From assembly GCA_964588795.1 (NCBI GenBank), contig CAZPQN010000020.1, forward strand, positions 1 to 42,462: a DNA stretch of 42,462 nt, in the 5' to 3' direction. The position numbers and the translations under genes were made by a program. The notes below the pieces were generated by a model. The model searched no databases, was not told the DNA's origin, and saw nothing but the letters and a program-made list of their open reading frames with translations. Source of the stretch: CAZPQN01 sp964588795. GTDB lineage: Bacteria; Fidelibacterota; UBA2242. This document shows, one piece after another, positions 9,058-17,543 of this stretch (position 1 is its first letter; the number at the start of each line of letters is the position of its first letter).

Positions 9058-9483
9058 TTAAAATTGAATTTTTTTCCGCAGAGTCAAAATATTCTTATCG
9101 CCACTGCGTGTGTAAGTCAAGTCGTCCATGATCTTTTTTACTAAATAGATGCCTAACCCGCCGATTTTACGCTCTTCCAGTGCCTGGGTCACGTCCGGAT
9201 CCGGGCGAGCTAACGGATCGAATGCTTTGGCGTTGTCAGTGATGGTGACCATGATAATGTCATTTTCCAATGATATTTTCAGCAAGATGACATGCTCGCC
9301 CGGGATGTCATAACCATAAAAAATGGTATTGGTTAGCAATTCTTCCAATACCAGATTAAGATTAAAAATCAGATCGGGCGGCAAATTCCAGGTATCACCG
9401 ATTTTGTCGAGTTCTCCGCATAGGGCCCCCAATTCAGCTATATCATTGCGCATCTCGATTTCGATCACTTTTTTTATATTCAT
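9058..9483 (-). CDS. RsbW/SpoIIAB-type HATPase anti-sigma regulatory kinase
   Basis: 141 aa GHKL/HATPase_c protein of the anti-sigma serine kinase family. The N-box is LVLEELLTNTIFYGY with the Mg-binding E and N, the G1 box is TDNAKAFDP (A replaces the usual G after DN), and the G2 box is IGGLGIYLVKK. The expected role is to phosphorylate the STAS antagonist encoded immediately downstream and to sequester a target such as a sigma factor. It is the first gene of a two-gene minus-strand operon. The 237-nt region between it and purD must hold two divergent promoters; I could not define them convincingly. Confidence 0.92.
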   Translation of the reverse strand: MNIKKVIEIEMRNDIAELGALCGELDKIGDTWNLPPDLIFNLNLVLEELLTNTIFYGYDIPGEHVILLKISLENDIIMVTITDNAKAFDPLARPDPDVTQALEERKIGGLGIYLVKKIMDDLTYTRSGDKNILTLRKKIQF

Positions 9484-9720
9484 TATTGCACTTTGAAAAA
9501 ACCGTTGTTGCCCATGCCGTCGCTAATACTGAACAACTAAATATAATCTTTCCAAAGGAGACTAAAAAGCAATTTAGATGACGTAATTTCTAACCAGCAG
9601 AGTACTTAGTCTGGTTTTGGTTGCTGAAAAATAATCGGGTCCAAGCTTTTTCTTGTTTGCTGTATTAAATGTCGGTAGATTTTTAGGACAATTTGACGGA
9701 CAACAAAGATAATTATACAA

Positions 9721-11064
9721 GTGGGTAAAGGAGATACGGAAACAAATAAAAAAAGGGTGTTAGTGGTCGGTGGCGGTGGACGAGAGCATGCCTTGATCTG
9801 GAAGCTGGCGCAATCACCCCTGATCGGTAAGATTTTTTGTGCGCCCGGTAATGCCGGCACTGCCCTTTTGGCAGAAAATGTTTTCATCCACGAGATGGCT
9901 TTAGATGACCTGCAGAACCTGGCACACGAGCGTGATGTCGACCTTACGGTCGTAGGTCCGGAAGCACCTTTGATGGCGGGAATTGTCGATCGTTTTCAGG
10001 CCGCCGGGTTGCCCATTTTCGGGCCGACTCAACACGCGGCGCGTCTTGAGGGTAGTAAGGTATTTGCCAAACAATTCATGACCCGTCACGATATTCCCAC
10101 GGCTCCGTATGTGATTTGCCATTCGGCGGAGGAAACCCGCGCGGTCACTTCTGGGAAGTCGTTCCCGTACGTCATTAAGGTTGACGGTTTAGCGGCTGGC
10201 AAGGGAGCATTAATCATCAAGGATCGATCCGCGTTGGACGAAGCCCTGGCGCTGATTTGGGATAAGAAAACATTCGGCACCGCTGGGGAATCGGTAGTCG
10301 TCGAGGATTTTCTGTGCGGCGAAGAGCTGTCGGTTTTGGCTATCACCGATGGTGAAGAGTATGTGATGCTGACTCCCGCCCAGGACCACAAACGGGTTTT
10401 CGATGACGACCGCGGGCCAAACACGGGCGGCATGGGTGCTTATGCCCCGGTGCCGGTCGCAACCACTACTCTGCTTGACAAAGTCGCAAAACGCATAATC
10501 GAACCGGTTCTGGCCGGTATGCAGGCCGAAAGACATCCCTATCGCGGTGTTCTTTACTGCGGACTAATGGTCGAAGATGATGAACCGGCCGTGGTGGAAT
10601 TCAACGCACGGTTTGGCGATCCGGAGACGCAGGCGCTAATGCCCCTGCTTGATTCGGACCTGCTGGTCCTTTTGGAAAGTGTGGCGCGCGGGCGATTAGA
10701 TACCAAAGATTTTAAGTTGCAAAATGCCTGCTCGGCCTGTATCATCATGGCTTCAGCGGGTTACCCCGCATCCTACCGGACCGGATATCCGATCTATGGT
10801 CTGGACGAATCGTGGCGGGGAGCGGACTGGGTGGTTTTTCAGGCGGGAACCAAACGTGAGGAGGGACAGTTGAAGACCAGCGGTGGGCGGGTTTTGGGCG
10901 TAACCGCCTGGGCTGGCGACCTGCAAAACGCATTGCAAAAAGCATATGACAGAATAAGGAAAATCAATTTCGAAGGAATGCACTACCGGACTGATATTGG
11001 CAAAAGAGGCTTGCGGCACCATTTTGAAGGTGCAAGGCTAATACAAGACGGAGGGTCATCATGA
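9721..11064 (+). CDS. purD: Phosphoribosylamine-glycine ligase (PurD, GARS)
   Basis: About 447 aa. It ligates glycine to 5-phosphoribosylamine using ATP in purine biosynthesis (second committed step). The N-terminal VLVVGGGGREHALIWKL, ATP-grasp motifs (KVDGLAAGKGA; PAQDHKR..GPNTGGMGAY; EFNARFGDPETQ) and the C-terminal domain are all present. The start is a GTG at 9721; most homologues begin close to the VLVVGGG segment, and no strong ribosome site is placed for 9721, so the true start may differ by up to 12 codons. The stop overlaps the ATG of the sigma-54 activator by 4 nt, which implies coupled translation. Confidence 0.96.
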   Translation: MGKGDTETNKKRVLVVGGGGREHALIWKLAQSPLIGKIFCAPGNAGTALLAENVFIHEMALDDLQNLAHERDVDLTVVGPEAPLMAGIVDRFQAAGLPIFGPTQHAARLEGSKVFAKQFMTRHDIPTAPYVICHSAEETRAVTSGKSFPYVIKVDGLAAGKGALIIKDRSALDEALALIWDKKTFGTAGESVVVEDFLCGEELSVLAITDGEEYVMLTPAQDHKRVFDDDRGPNTGGMGAYAPVPVATTTLLDKVAKRIIEPVLAGMQAERHPYRGVLYCGLMVEDDEPAVVEFNARFGDPETQALMPLLDSDLLVLLESVARGRLDTKDFKLQNACSACIIMASAGYPASYRTGYPIYGLDESWRGADWVVFQAGTKREEGQLKTSGGRVLGVTAWAGDLQNALQKAYDRIRKINFEGMHYRTDIGKRGLRHHFEGARLIQDGGSS

Positions 11065-12272
11065 ACGGCGAACGGATTGATAAATTGCAACAGAGCTTCG
11101 GTATCCTCGGTGAATCCGAAAAGATCAAAGAAATTATCGAAACCATTGATCAGGTAGCACGAACTGATATAACGATTTTAATCTGCGGCGAAAGTGGCAC
11201 CGGTAAAGAACTGGTCGCCAATGCCCTGCACCGCCACAGCTTACGAAAACACCACCCGCTGATCAAAGTCAATTGCGGGGCGATTCCCGCCGGTATACTG
11301 GAAAGCGAGCTTTTCGGGCATGTCAAGGGCTCCTTCACCGGCGCGGTGGAAGACCGTAAGGGTTATTTTGAAACCGCCAATCAGGGCACGATTTTTCTCG
11401 ATGAAATCGGGGAGATGCCCCTGGAAACTCAGGTAAAATTGCTCCGGGTTTTGGAATTGGGCGAGTTTCTGCCGGTTGGAGGTAGTGAAGTCCGCCGGGT
11501 CAATGTTCGCGTAATTGCTGCTACCAATAAAGACCTTCATACGGAGATCGAAAAAAATGCTTTCCGCAAAGACCTTTTTTATCGAATCAAAACCATTACC
11601 ATCACCATGCCGCCTTTGCGCAAACATCCTGAAGATATTCCCTTAATGGTTGAAAAATTCGCGTTGGATTTCGCGAATCGGAATAATATCGTTTTCAAAG
11701 GTTTTTCACCGACCGCCCTAAACCTGCTGCGAGAATTCGCCTGGCCGGGTAATACCCGCGAATTGAAAAATTTCGTCGAAAGTATGATCGTTTTGCAGAA
11801 AGGTGAAGTAATAACTTCCGCCATGGTCGAGAAACGTCTGCTTGGGGAACACCGGTTGACGCCTTCACCGAACCTGCCGATGAAGATTGGCAAGAGCGTC
11901 GATCAGGCGGAGCGGGAACTGATTCTCCAGCAGATCATGATGATGCGCCAGGAAGTGCATGAAATTCATGACGTCGTGGCGAGCAAACCCGCACCCCTGA
12001 AATACGAATCTTTGCGGAGTATGGAAATTCCCGCCAATTTATCGCGTGAAGCTCCGGAAGACCAGGCAATCGAGGAACAGGAAAGTGTCGAAACCATTCC
12101 CGATGAAATCATCAACAGCCAGATGCTCGGAAAGGTGACGTTGGCGGCGGCTGAAAAAGATCTGATCCAGCGCACACTCAAGAAATTCAATTACCGGAAA
12201 CGCCAGACTGCCAATGCTCTGCAGATCAGTGAGCGCACCCTGTATCGTAAAATCAATGAATATGGTCTCTGA
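11061..12272 (+). CDS. Sigma-54-dependent transcriptional activator without receiver domain
   Basis: 403 aa. The AAA+ ATPase domain starts almost at the N-terminus: Walker A GESGTGKE at residues 43-50, a Walker B ending FLDEIGE, and a RALELG-type sensor region. The sigma-54 contacting loop reads GSFTGA at 90-95, where GAFTGA is usual. The C-terminus is a Fis-type helix-turn-helix (NALQISERTLYRKINEY). No CheY-like receiver, PAS or GAF domain precedes the AAA+ core, so activity may be controlled by expression, by a partner protein or by constitutive assembly. About 110 residues of linker with no recognised domain separate AAA+ from the HTH. ATGA overlap with purD; the next gene starts 1 nt after its stop. 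Confidence 0.94.
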   Translation: MNGERIDKLQQSFGILGESEKIKEIIETIDQVARTDITILICGESGTGKELVANALHRHSLRKHHPLIKVNCGAIPAGILESELFGHVKGSFTGAVEDRKGYFETANQGTIFLDEIGEMPLETQVKLLRVLELGEFLPVGGSEVRRVNVRVIAATNKDLHTEIEKNAFRKDLFYRIKTITITMPPLRKHPEDIPLMVEKFALDFANRNNIVFKGFSPTALNLLREFAWPGNTRELKNFVESMIVLQKGEVITSAMVEKRLLGEHRLTPSPNLPMKIGKSVDQAERELILQQIMMMRQEVHEIHDVVASKPAPLKYESLRSMEIPANLSREAPEDQAIEEQESVETIPDEIINSQMLGKVTLAAAEKDLIQRTLKKFNYRKRQTANALQISERTLYRKINEYGL

Positions 12273-12273
12273 G

Positions 12274-12801
12274 ATGCACGGCCTCCGCTTGCCACACCGA
12301 CTAATCATTTTTACCATGTTGATGTTCGTTCTTTTCGGGTTTTCGCAGTGCTGGTTCTATTCTTTTAAAGGCACTCTGCCACCCCATATCAAAAACATCG
12401 CCATTCCGATTTTCAATGACCGCACGGCGGAGTTCAACATCCAGCAGGTCGTCACCGACAAAATCCGGTTGGGATTTATCAGGGAAAACCTGTTAAAATT
12501 GGCCGAAGAAGAACAGGCGCATTCGGTGCTTTACGGTACGATTGTCAGCATTCAGGACCGACCGCTCGTTTACAGCGAGACGAGCCATGGTGAAGCGGTC
12601 AGCGAGTACCGTTTGACGCTTCGCGTAGAGATCGAGTGGTACGATAAAGTCAACAATAAGTCAATTTTTAAAAAACAATTTACCGGTTACAGCGAGTACG
12701 ATCCCACGGGAGCAACGGAGAAGACCCGGGAGATTGCCTTAGACCATTCCATCGGTCAAATTACCGAAGACATTATGAATTCGATTTTAGCAGACTGGTA
12801 A
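12274..12801 (+). CDS. lptE: LptE-like LPS-assembly lipoprotein
   Basis: About 175 aa from the ATG 1 nt after the preceding stop; ATGs at 12262 and 12316 are alternatives. The hydrophobic signal is followed by a Cys (FSQCWFYSFKG); the C-x-x-YSF spacing and the following PPHIKNIAIPIFNDRT segment match the LptE family of FCB-type bacteria. LptE plugs the outer-membrane LptD channel and helps insert lipopolysaccharide. The lipobox is not canonical (Q before Cys). LptD is not in this window. Co-transcription with a sigma-54 activator and asnS looks like operon packing rather than shared function. Confidence 0.8.
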   Translation: MHGLRLPHRLIIFTMLMFVLFGFSQCWFYSFKGTLPPHIKNIAIPIFNDRTAEFNIQQVVTDKIRLGFIRENLLKLAEEEQAHSVLYGTIVSIQDRPLVYSETSHGEAVSEYRLTLRVEIEWYDKVNNKSIFKKQFTGYSEYDPTGATEKTREIALDHSIGQITEDIMNSILADW

Positions 12802-12827
12802 AATAGCAAAGGAGCAGGCAGACAACT

Positions 12828-14129
12828 GTGGAAACACCCTGGATTTTTGTAAAAGATGCGGCGGAGCATAACGACGAGTTGGTAACCTTAAAAGGCTGGG
12901 TCTACAACCTGCGCAGTAGCGGGAAGATCTGGTTTATGATCCTGCGGGATGGAACCGGAATGATGCAGTGCATCGCGTCCCGCCAGGACGTCGGTGAGGA
13001 AATTTTTAATGCGCAGGCACGTTTGACGCAGGAGTCCTCGGTGGAGGTAACCGGTCGCATCCATCCTGATAAGCGTGCTCCCGGCGGTTTTGAGCTGATT
13101 CTGTCCGACCTGAAAATCGTCCAGACGGCGCTCGATTATCCCATCGCCCTGAAAGAGCATGGGGTGGAATTTTTAATGGACAACCGCCATCTCTGGTTGC
13201 GCTCGCGCAAACAATGGGCTCTGCTCCGCCTGCGCCATACCGTTTATTATGCCATTACCGAATACCTGAACGCGAACGGTTTCGTCCGGTTCGATTCACC
13301 CATCCTCACGCCCAATGCCTGTGAGGGCACCACGACGTTGTTCGAGGTGCCGTATTTCGATTTGGGGAAAGCCTATCTGTCGCAATCCGGGCAGTTGTAC
13401 CTGGAGACCGGGATCATGAGTTTGGGGCGGGTTTATGATTTCGGACCGGTCTTCCGCGCCGAAAAATCGAAAACGCGCAAACATTTGACCGAGTTCTGGA
13501 TGATGGATGCCGAGGCCGCGTTTGTCGAACATGCGGAAAATATGCGCATCCAGGAGGAATTGATCCGCTTTGTCATTCGCAAGGCATTGAGGGATTGTCA
13601 AACAGAGCTGGAGATTCTGGAAAGAGACGTCGAAAAACTGCGCAAAGCCGATGCGCCTTTTAGAACAGTGACCCATCGGGAAGCCGTGGAATATTTACGC
13701 AGTAGAGGCTCTGCAATGACCGAGACTGAAGACCTCGGCGCGCAGGAAGAGACCCTGCTGACGGAAGGTTCGGATGTTCCCGTTTTCGTCGAAAAATGGC
13801 CGAAAGAAATCAAGGCTTTTTACATGAAGCGTGATCCCCAGAATCCTGATTTGGTTTTGGGTGACGACCTGATCGCTCCTGAAGGTTACGGTGAAATCAT
13901 CGGCGGCTCGCAGAGGGAAGACGACCATGAGCTACTCCTCCGACGGATGCAGGACGAAAACATGCCGCTCGCCGAGTATCAGTGGTTTCTCGATCTGCGC
14001 AAATACGGCTCCGTGCCGCACAGCGGTTTCGGCATCGGTCTCGAAAGGTTAGTTACCTGGATCGCCGGCGTGCCGCACATCCGCGAAACCATCCCCTTTC
14101 CGAGGACAATTTACCGATTGAGTCCATGA
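12828..14129 (+). CDS. asnS: Asparaginyl-tRNA synthetase
   Basis: 433 aa class IIb aminoacyl-tRNA synthetase. An N-terminal OB-fold anticodon-binding domain (about 1-105, LKGWVYNLRSSGKIWFMILRDG) is followed by the catalytic core with motif 2 FRAEKSKTRKHLTEFWMMD near residue 210 and motif 3 GFGIGLERLVTW near 400. AsnRS is distinguished from AspRS and AspRS-like proteins by overall length and by the GSQRED segment; no GAD insertion is present. The GTG start at 12828 has an AAAGGAG ribosome site 13 nt upstream. The stop overlaps the ATG of the next gene by 4 nt. Confidence 0.95.
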   Translation: METPWIFVKDAAEHNDELVTLKGWVYNLRSSGKIWFMILRDGTGMMQCIASRQDVGEEIFNAQARLTQESSVEVTGRIHPDKRAPGGFELILSDLKIVQTALDYPIALKEHGVEFLMDNRHLWLRSRKQWALLRLRHTVYYAITEYLNANGFVRFDSPILTPNACEGTTTLFEVPYFDLGKAYLSQSGQLYLETGIMSLGRVYDFGPVFRAEKSKTRKHLTEFWMMDAEAAFVEHAENMRIQEELIRFVIRKALRDCQTELEILERDVEKLRKADAPFRTVTHREAVEYLRSRGSAMTETEDLGAQEETLLTEGSDVPVFVEKWPKEIKAFYMKRDPQNPDLVLGDDLIAPEGYGEIIGGSQREDDHELLLRRMQDENMPLAEYQWFLDLRKYGSVPHSGFGIGLERLVTWIAGVPHIRETIPFPRTIYRLSP

Positions 14130-14590
14130 GCCAGATGCCAGAAAAGCGTAAAGTCATCGCGGTTTTGGGTGGGCGTGAGTGCGATACCGCGACCTATCAA
14201 TTGGCATACGAAGTGGGACGAGGCATCGCCGAGCGCGGGGCAGTGCTGATTTGCGGTGGGCGCAACGGCGTCATGGAAGCCGCCTGCAAAGGCGCCAGTG
14301 AAGCCGGCGGTCTGACCATCGGCGTCTTGCCGGGTGAGGAAAGGTCGGAAGCCAATTACTGGGTGACCATCGCCATCCCAACGGGCATTGGCATTGCGCG
14401 GAATTCCATCCTCCCGCGCGCCTGCGATGCCGCCATTGCCATTGGTGGTCAGTACGGAACACTTTCAGAAATCGCCTATTGTCTGCAAATCGGCAAGCCG
14501 GTCTGCGCCTTGAATTCCTGGCGAGGTATCGCCGGGTTGATAGAAGTCGGCTCGGTTCAGGAAGCCCTGCAATTTGTCTTCGGTGGTTAA
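14126..14590 (+). CDS. TIGR00725/LOG-like Rossmann (SLOG) protein
   Basis: 154 aa from the ATG that overlaps the asnS stop. The protein begins KVIAVLGGRECD, then GGRNGVMEAACKGA (nucleotide-binding GGxxGxM) and AIGGQYGTLSEIAY, the GGxGTxxE-type motif of lysine-decarboxylase-like/LOG proteins. Relatives hydrolyse or bind nucleotide-like ligands (cytokinin riboside monophosphate in true LOGs); this shorter TIGR00725 subgroup has no firm role. The next gene starts 3 nt after its stop, so the pair is tightly coupled. Confidence 0.88.
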   Translation: MSQMPEKRKVIAVLGGRECDTATYQLAYEVGRGIAERGAVLICGGRNGVMEAACKGASEAGGLTIGVLPGEERSEANYWVTIAIPTGIGIARNSILPRACDAAIAIGGQYGTLSEIAYCLQIGKPVCALNSWRGIAGLIEVGSVQEALQFVFGG

Positions 14591-14593
14591 AAT

Positions 14594-14869
14594 ATGGCCA
14601 GCCATGCGGAAATAATCGTGGAAGGAGTCGTGCAAGGCGTCGGTTTTCGCTATTTTGCTTGTCGCACGGCTAACCAGTATCGGCTGACCGGGTATGTTAA
14701 AAACCTGCCCAGCGAGAGTGTGTTGTGTGTCGTTGAAGGACCTGAGGGAATGATTAATGACTTTATCGAAGAAATGCGGGTCGGACCAACGCTCAGCCGG
14801 GTCACTAATGTGAAAGTTAATATTACCGAAACACTTGTCGGTTATAAAAATTTCAGGATCGAATTTTGA
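14594..14869 (+). CDS. acyP: Acylphosphatase
   Basis: 91 aa, the normal size. It hydrolyses acyl phosphates such as 1,3-bisphosphoglycerate or carbamoyl phosphate. The signature VVQGVGFRYFACRTA supplies the phosphate-binding loop and catalytic Arg, and GYVKNLP supplies the catalytic Asn. The stop TGA overlaps the TTG start of nadE (TTGA), consistent with re-initiation. Confidence 0.96.
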   Translation: MASHAEIIVEGVVQGVGFRYFACRTANQYRLTGYVKNLPSESVLCVVEGPEGMINDFIEEMRVGPTLSRVTNVKVNITETLVGYKNFRIEF

Positions 14870-16515
14870 GTAGCAAGCTCCGAATCGGCATGGCGCAAAT
14901 CAATCCCGTTTTGGGCGACCTGCGTGGCAATACGCGGAAAATTAGCGAATATATCCGCAAAGCCGGTCCGCTAAACCTCGACCTCTTGATTTTTCCCGAA
15001 TTGAGCATCACCGGTTATTCGCCGCAGGATCTGCTATTGAATGCTGTTTTTGTAGAATCCAATTTGAAATGCCTCGGAGAAATTGCCCGGGCTTCTACCT
15101 CGTCCTGCATTGTCGTCGTTGGTTTCGTGGAACGACGCAATGGTCAGTTGTTCAATTCCGCCGCCCTGATTCGCGATGGGCGGGTAATCGCCACGCGTCA
15201 AAAAACACTATTGCCCAATTACGATGTCTTTGACGAGAAAAGGTATTTCCAGCCGGCCGAGTCCAACGATCCCATTGTGCTAAATATAAGAGACGAGTTG
15301 CTATCCATTGGAGTCGAAATTTGCGAGGATTTATGGGATGCCGACAGCACGCAGAAAGTTACGGACAATCTGGTCAGTCAGGGCGCAGAGTTGATCATTA
15401 ATATCTCCGCCTCACCTTTCGAATATAACAAGCGCGATGTTCGTCGTCGGCTGGTATCGGAGAAGGTTCAGCGTTTGTGCCGGCCAGTGGTACTGGTGAA
15501 TCTGATCGGGGGGCAGGATGAATTGGTTTTTGACGGTAATTCGTTAATGTTGGATGCCGAAGGGAGTTTAATCGGCTGGGGCGGCGAATTTGTGGAATCG
15601 TTAGTGACCTGCGAAATTGACCGAAACAGCTGGTGTGGGAAAAGTATATCTTTGCCGGACAGTGAGCGTGAAGGGAGCATCTACAAGGCGCTGGTGTTAG
15701 GCATCCGGGATTATGTACACAAAACCGGAGCCGGGAAAGTGCTGTTGGGGCTGAGCGGCGGGGTGGACTCGGCGCTGGTTGCCTGTTTGGCGGTCGAAGC
15801 ACTCGGCAAGGAGCAGGTTTTAGGAGTCAGCCTGCCTTCGCGGTTTTCAGCGCCCGAAACCCGTGCCGACGCCCGGCGCCTGGCCGCAAACTTAGGTATC
15901 CAATGGAAAGAAGTGCCAATTGATAAAATTTTTGGAGAGTACCTTGAACAACTGCAACCGGTTTTTAACGGATTGCCCGAAGATGTTACTGAAGAAAACC
16001 TGCAGTCGCGGATCAGGGGCAATCTCCTGATGGGATTGTCGAACAAGCTGGGACATTTCCTGCTGAATACCGGGAATAAAACCGAGCTGGCGCTGGGCTA
16101 TTGTACCCTGTACGGAGACATGTGCGGGGCGTTGGCTGTGATCTCCGACCTGAGCAAGACGGATGTCTATAAATTGGCGGAGTACGTCAATCGGCAGAGC
16201 GAAAGAGAAATGATACCCCAGAGTATCATCGAGCGGGTACCGACCGCCGAGTTGGCTGAAGGGCAATATGATCCATTTGATTATAACCTAGTCAGTCCGT
16301 TGGTGGATGCCCTGATCAATGACCAAAAAAGTCGCCCCGAACTGATCGCAATGGGATATGCGCCCAAACTGGTGGATGATATCATGGACAAGATTCGGAA
16401 ATCCGAATACAAACGTCATCAGGCGGCTCCCGGTTTGAAAATTACCGGCAAAGCTTTCGGTATCGGACGCCGTTGGCCGATTATCAATCATTTTCGGGAA
16501 CAGGAATGGCTATGA
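14866..16515 (+). CDS. nadE: Glutamine-dependent NAD+ synthetase
   Basis: 549 aa two-domain enzyme that makes NAD+ from deamido-NAD+, ATP and glutamine-derived ammonia. The N-terminal nitrilase-type glutaminase has the triad E45 (FPELSITGY), K113 (RQKTLLPNYDVFDE) and C153 (VEICEDLW). The C-terminal synthetase has the PP-loop SGGVDS at 297-302 and the GNKTELALGYCTLYGD segment. The start is a TTG overlapping the acyP stop, with AGGA about 7 nt upstream. The length fits glutamine-dependent NadE of the shorter (about 540-580 aa) bacterial class. The stop overlaps the next ATG. Confidence 0.97.
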   Translation: MSSKLRIGMAQINPVLGDLRGNTRKISEYIRKAGPLNLDLLIFPELSITGYSPQDLLLNAVFVESNLKCLGEIARASTSSCIVVVGFVERRNGQLFNSAALIRDGRVIATRQKTLLPNYDVFDEKRYFQPAESNDPIVLNIRDELLSIGVEICEDLWDADSTQKVTDNLVSQGAELIINISASPFEYNKRDVRRRLVSEKVQRLCRPVVLVNLIGGQDELVFDGNSLMLDAEGSLIGWGGEFVESLVTCEIDRNSWCGKSISLPDSEREGSIYKALVLGIRDYVHKTGAGKVLLGLSGGVDSALVACLAVEALGKEQVLGVSLPSRFSAPETRADARRLAANLGIQWKEVPIDKIFGEYLEQLQPVFNGLPEDVTEENLQSRIRGNLLMGLSNKLGHFLLNTGNKTELALGYCTLYGDMCGALAVISDLSKTDVYKLAEYVNRQSEREMIPQSIIERVPTAELAEGQYDPFDYNLVSPLVDALINDQKSRPELIAMGYAPKLVDDIMDKIRKSEYKRHQAAPGLKITGKAFGIGRRWPIINHFREQEWL

Positions 16516-16988
16516 ACTGGTTTGCCAAGCACGGCTTTAAATGGCTGGTCTTCGGTGGATTGATTGTGGCTCTGGCCAGTTCACTGTTTGCACAGAGCAA
16601 AAAGGAAATCACCGGGCTGGTCTGGAGAAAAATGCGGTACGATAACAAGTTCTACTGGCTGAACGGCTACATCGAAGGTTTGGAAAAGGCCGAAGAGATT
16701 ATTGATCTGGAGGTAACCCGCCAGCGCGAAAAGGAATTCGGCTTCACCGAACCGTTTTACGTCAACCAACTGCGTACCAAGATCGTGTCCTATCTCCCGG
16801 CCAAGCGATATGCGGAAATTGACCTGCTCATCGAACTTCTTGATAATTTCTATGAGGACAAATACAACCAGAAAATCCAGATCGAAGCCGCAATCCGGAT
16901 TGTCTTAGCCAGACAACGCGGGGAGACCGAGCAGGCTGATTTCTGGTTGAATGCCGCCCGCCGGGCGATTTATCAGAAAACCAAATAG
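16512..16988 (+). CDS. Small secreted or envelope protein of unknown function
   Basis: 158 aa from the ATG overlapping the nadE stop, with AGGA at 16502-16505 as ribosome site. The signal peptide runs to about SLFA, with cleavage before QSKKE. The mature part is helical and charged (YWLNGYIEGLEKAEEIIDLEVTRQREKEFGF; RYAEIDLLIELLDNFYEDKYNQK). No family was recognised. It is co-transcribed with a membrane protein and comEC. Confidence 0.72.
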   Translation: MNWFAKHGFKWLVFGGLIVALASSLFAQSKKEITGLVWRKMRYDNKFYWLNGYIEGLEKAEEIIDLEVTRQREKEFGFTEPFYVNQLRTKIVSYLPAKRYAEIDLLIELLDNFYEDKYNQKIQIEAAIRIVLARQRGETEQADFWLNAARRAIYQKTK

Positions 16989-17003
16989 AAGAGGGGGAAA
17001 ATC

Positions 17004-17540
17004 ATGCCAGAATTTAAAGAGACTGAAGAATTGCAATTCGGTCGCCATTTCTATCGTTATCTGATAACGGTGGCTATCGCTATTTTTGGATTGTTTTTAG
17101 TATCGCTAGAACCCGAAATTCTGCGGCAATTTCGCAGCTGGATTTCACCAGCGACCTTCAATAGTTATTTGCTGACCTGGTTTGCGGTGAGTACCATCGC
17201 CTGCATGCTGAGTTTTTTCTGGGGCATGATCTGTCAGGTCATCCGGGGAGGGAATTGCTTATGGTTCATTATCTGGTATCTCGGGATATTTTGCCTGACG
17301 CTCTTTTTCGCGACTATTTTCTTCCAAATCGTACGCGGCGAGCAGTTTCCGGTGCTGGTGGCCAAATTAATCAGTTTGTTAGTTTCCAACCTGGTTACTG
17401 TCGCCTTGGTTTTCCTGTTTTTTATCGTGAACTTCACCCAGAAGCATAATTTCTGGCCGTTCGCGCTGGGCATCATGGCGGCGACGACCGCCTATACCTG
17501 GCTCTATCTGAGTATGATTGCCCGGATCGCCGTGCTGTAG
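17004..17540 (+). CDS. Hypothetical polytopic membrane protein
   Basis: 178 aa with about five hydrophobic helices (roughly residues 18-38, 55-78, 84-108, 118-143 and 150-176). The ribosome site AGAGGGGG lies about 10 nt before the ATG. No catalytic motif or family signature was seen. It sits 15 nt after the preceding secreted-protein gene and 3 nt before comEC, so it belongs to the same transcript. A link to DNA uptake is possible but rests on position only. Confidence 0.7.
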   Translation: MPEFKETEELQFGRHFYRYLITVAIAIFGLFLVSLEPEILRQFRSWISPATFNSYLLTWFAVSTIACMLSFFWGMICQVIRGGNCLWFIIWYLGIFCLTLFFATIFFQIVRGEQFPVLVAKLISLLVSNLVTVALVFLFFIVNFTQKHNFWPFALGIMAATTAYTWLYLSMIARIAVL

Positions 17541-17543
17541 TTT

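Noticed and set aside
9693..9719. TTGACG / TATACA promoter just before purD
   Set aside because: The 15-nt spacer is short and the start site would fall after the chosen GTG, so it conflicts with the gene start unless purD begins further downstream.
13982..14125. N-terminal extension of the LOG-like gene inside asnS
   Set aside because: The added residues are Arg-rich shadow sequence of asnS; ATG 14126 gives the 4-nt overlap seen across this operon and the correct family start.
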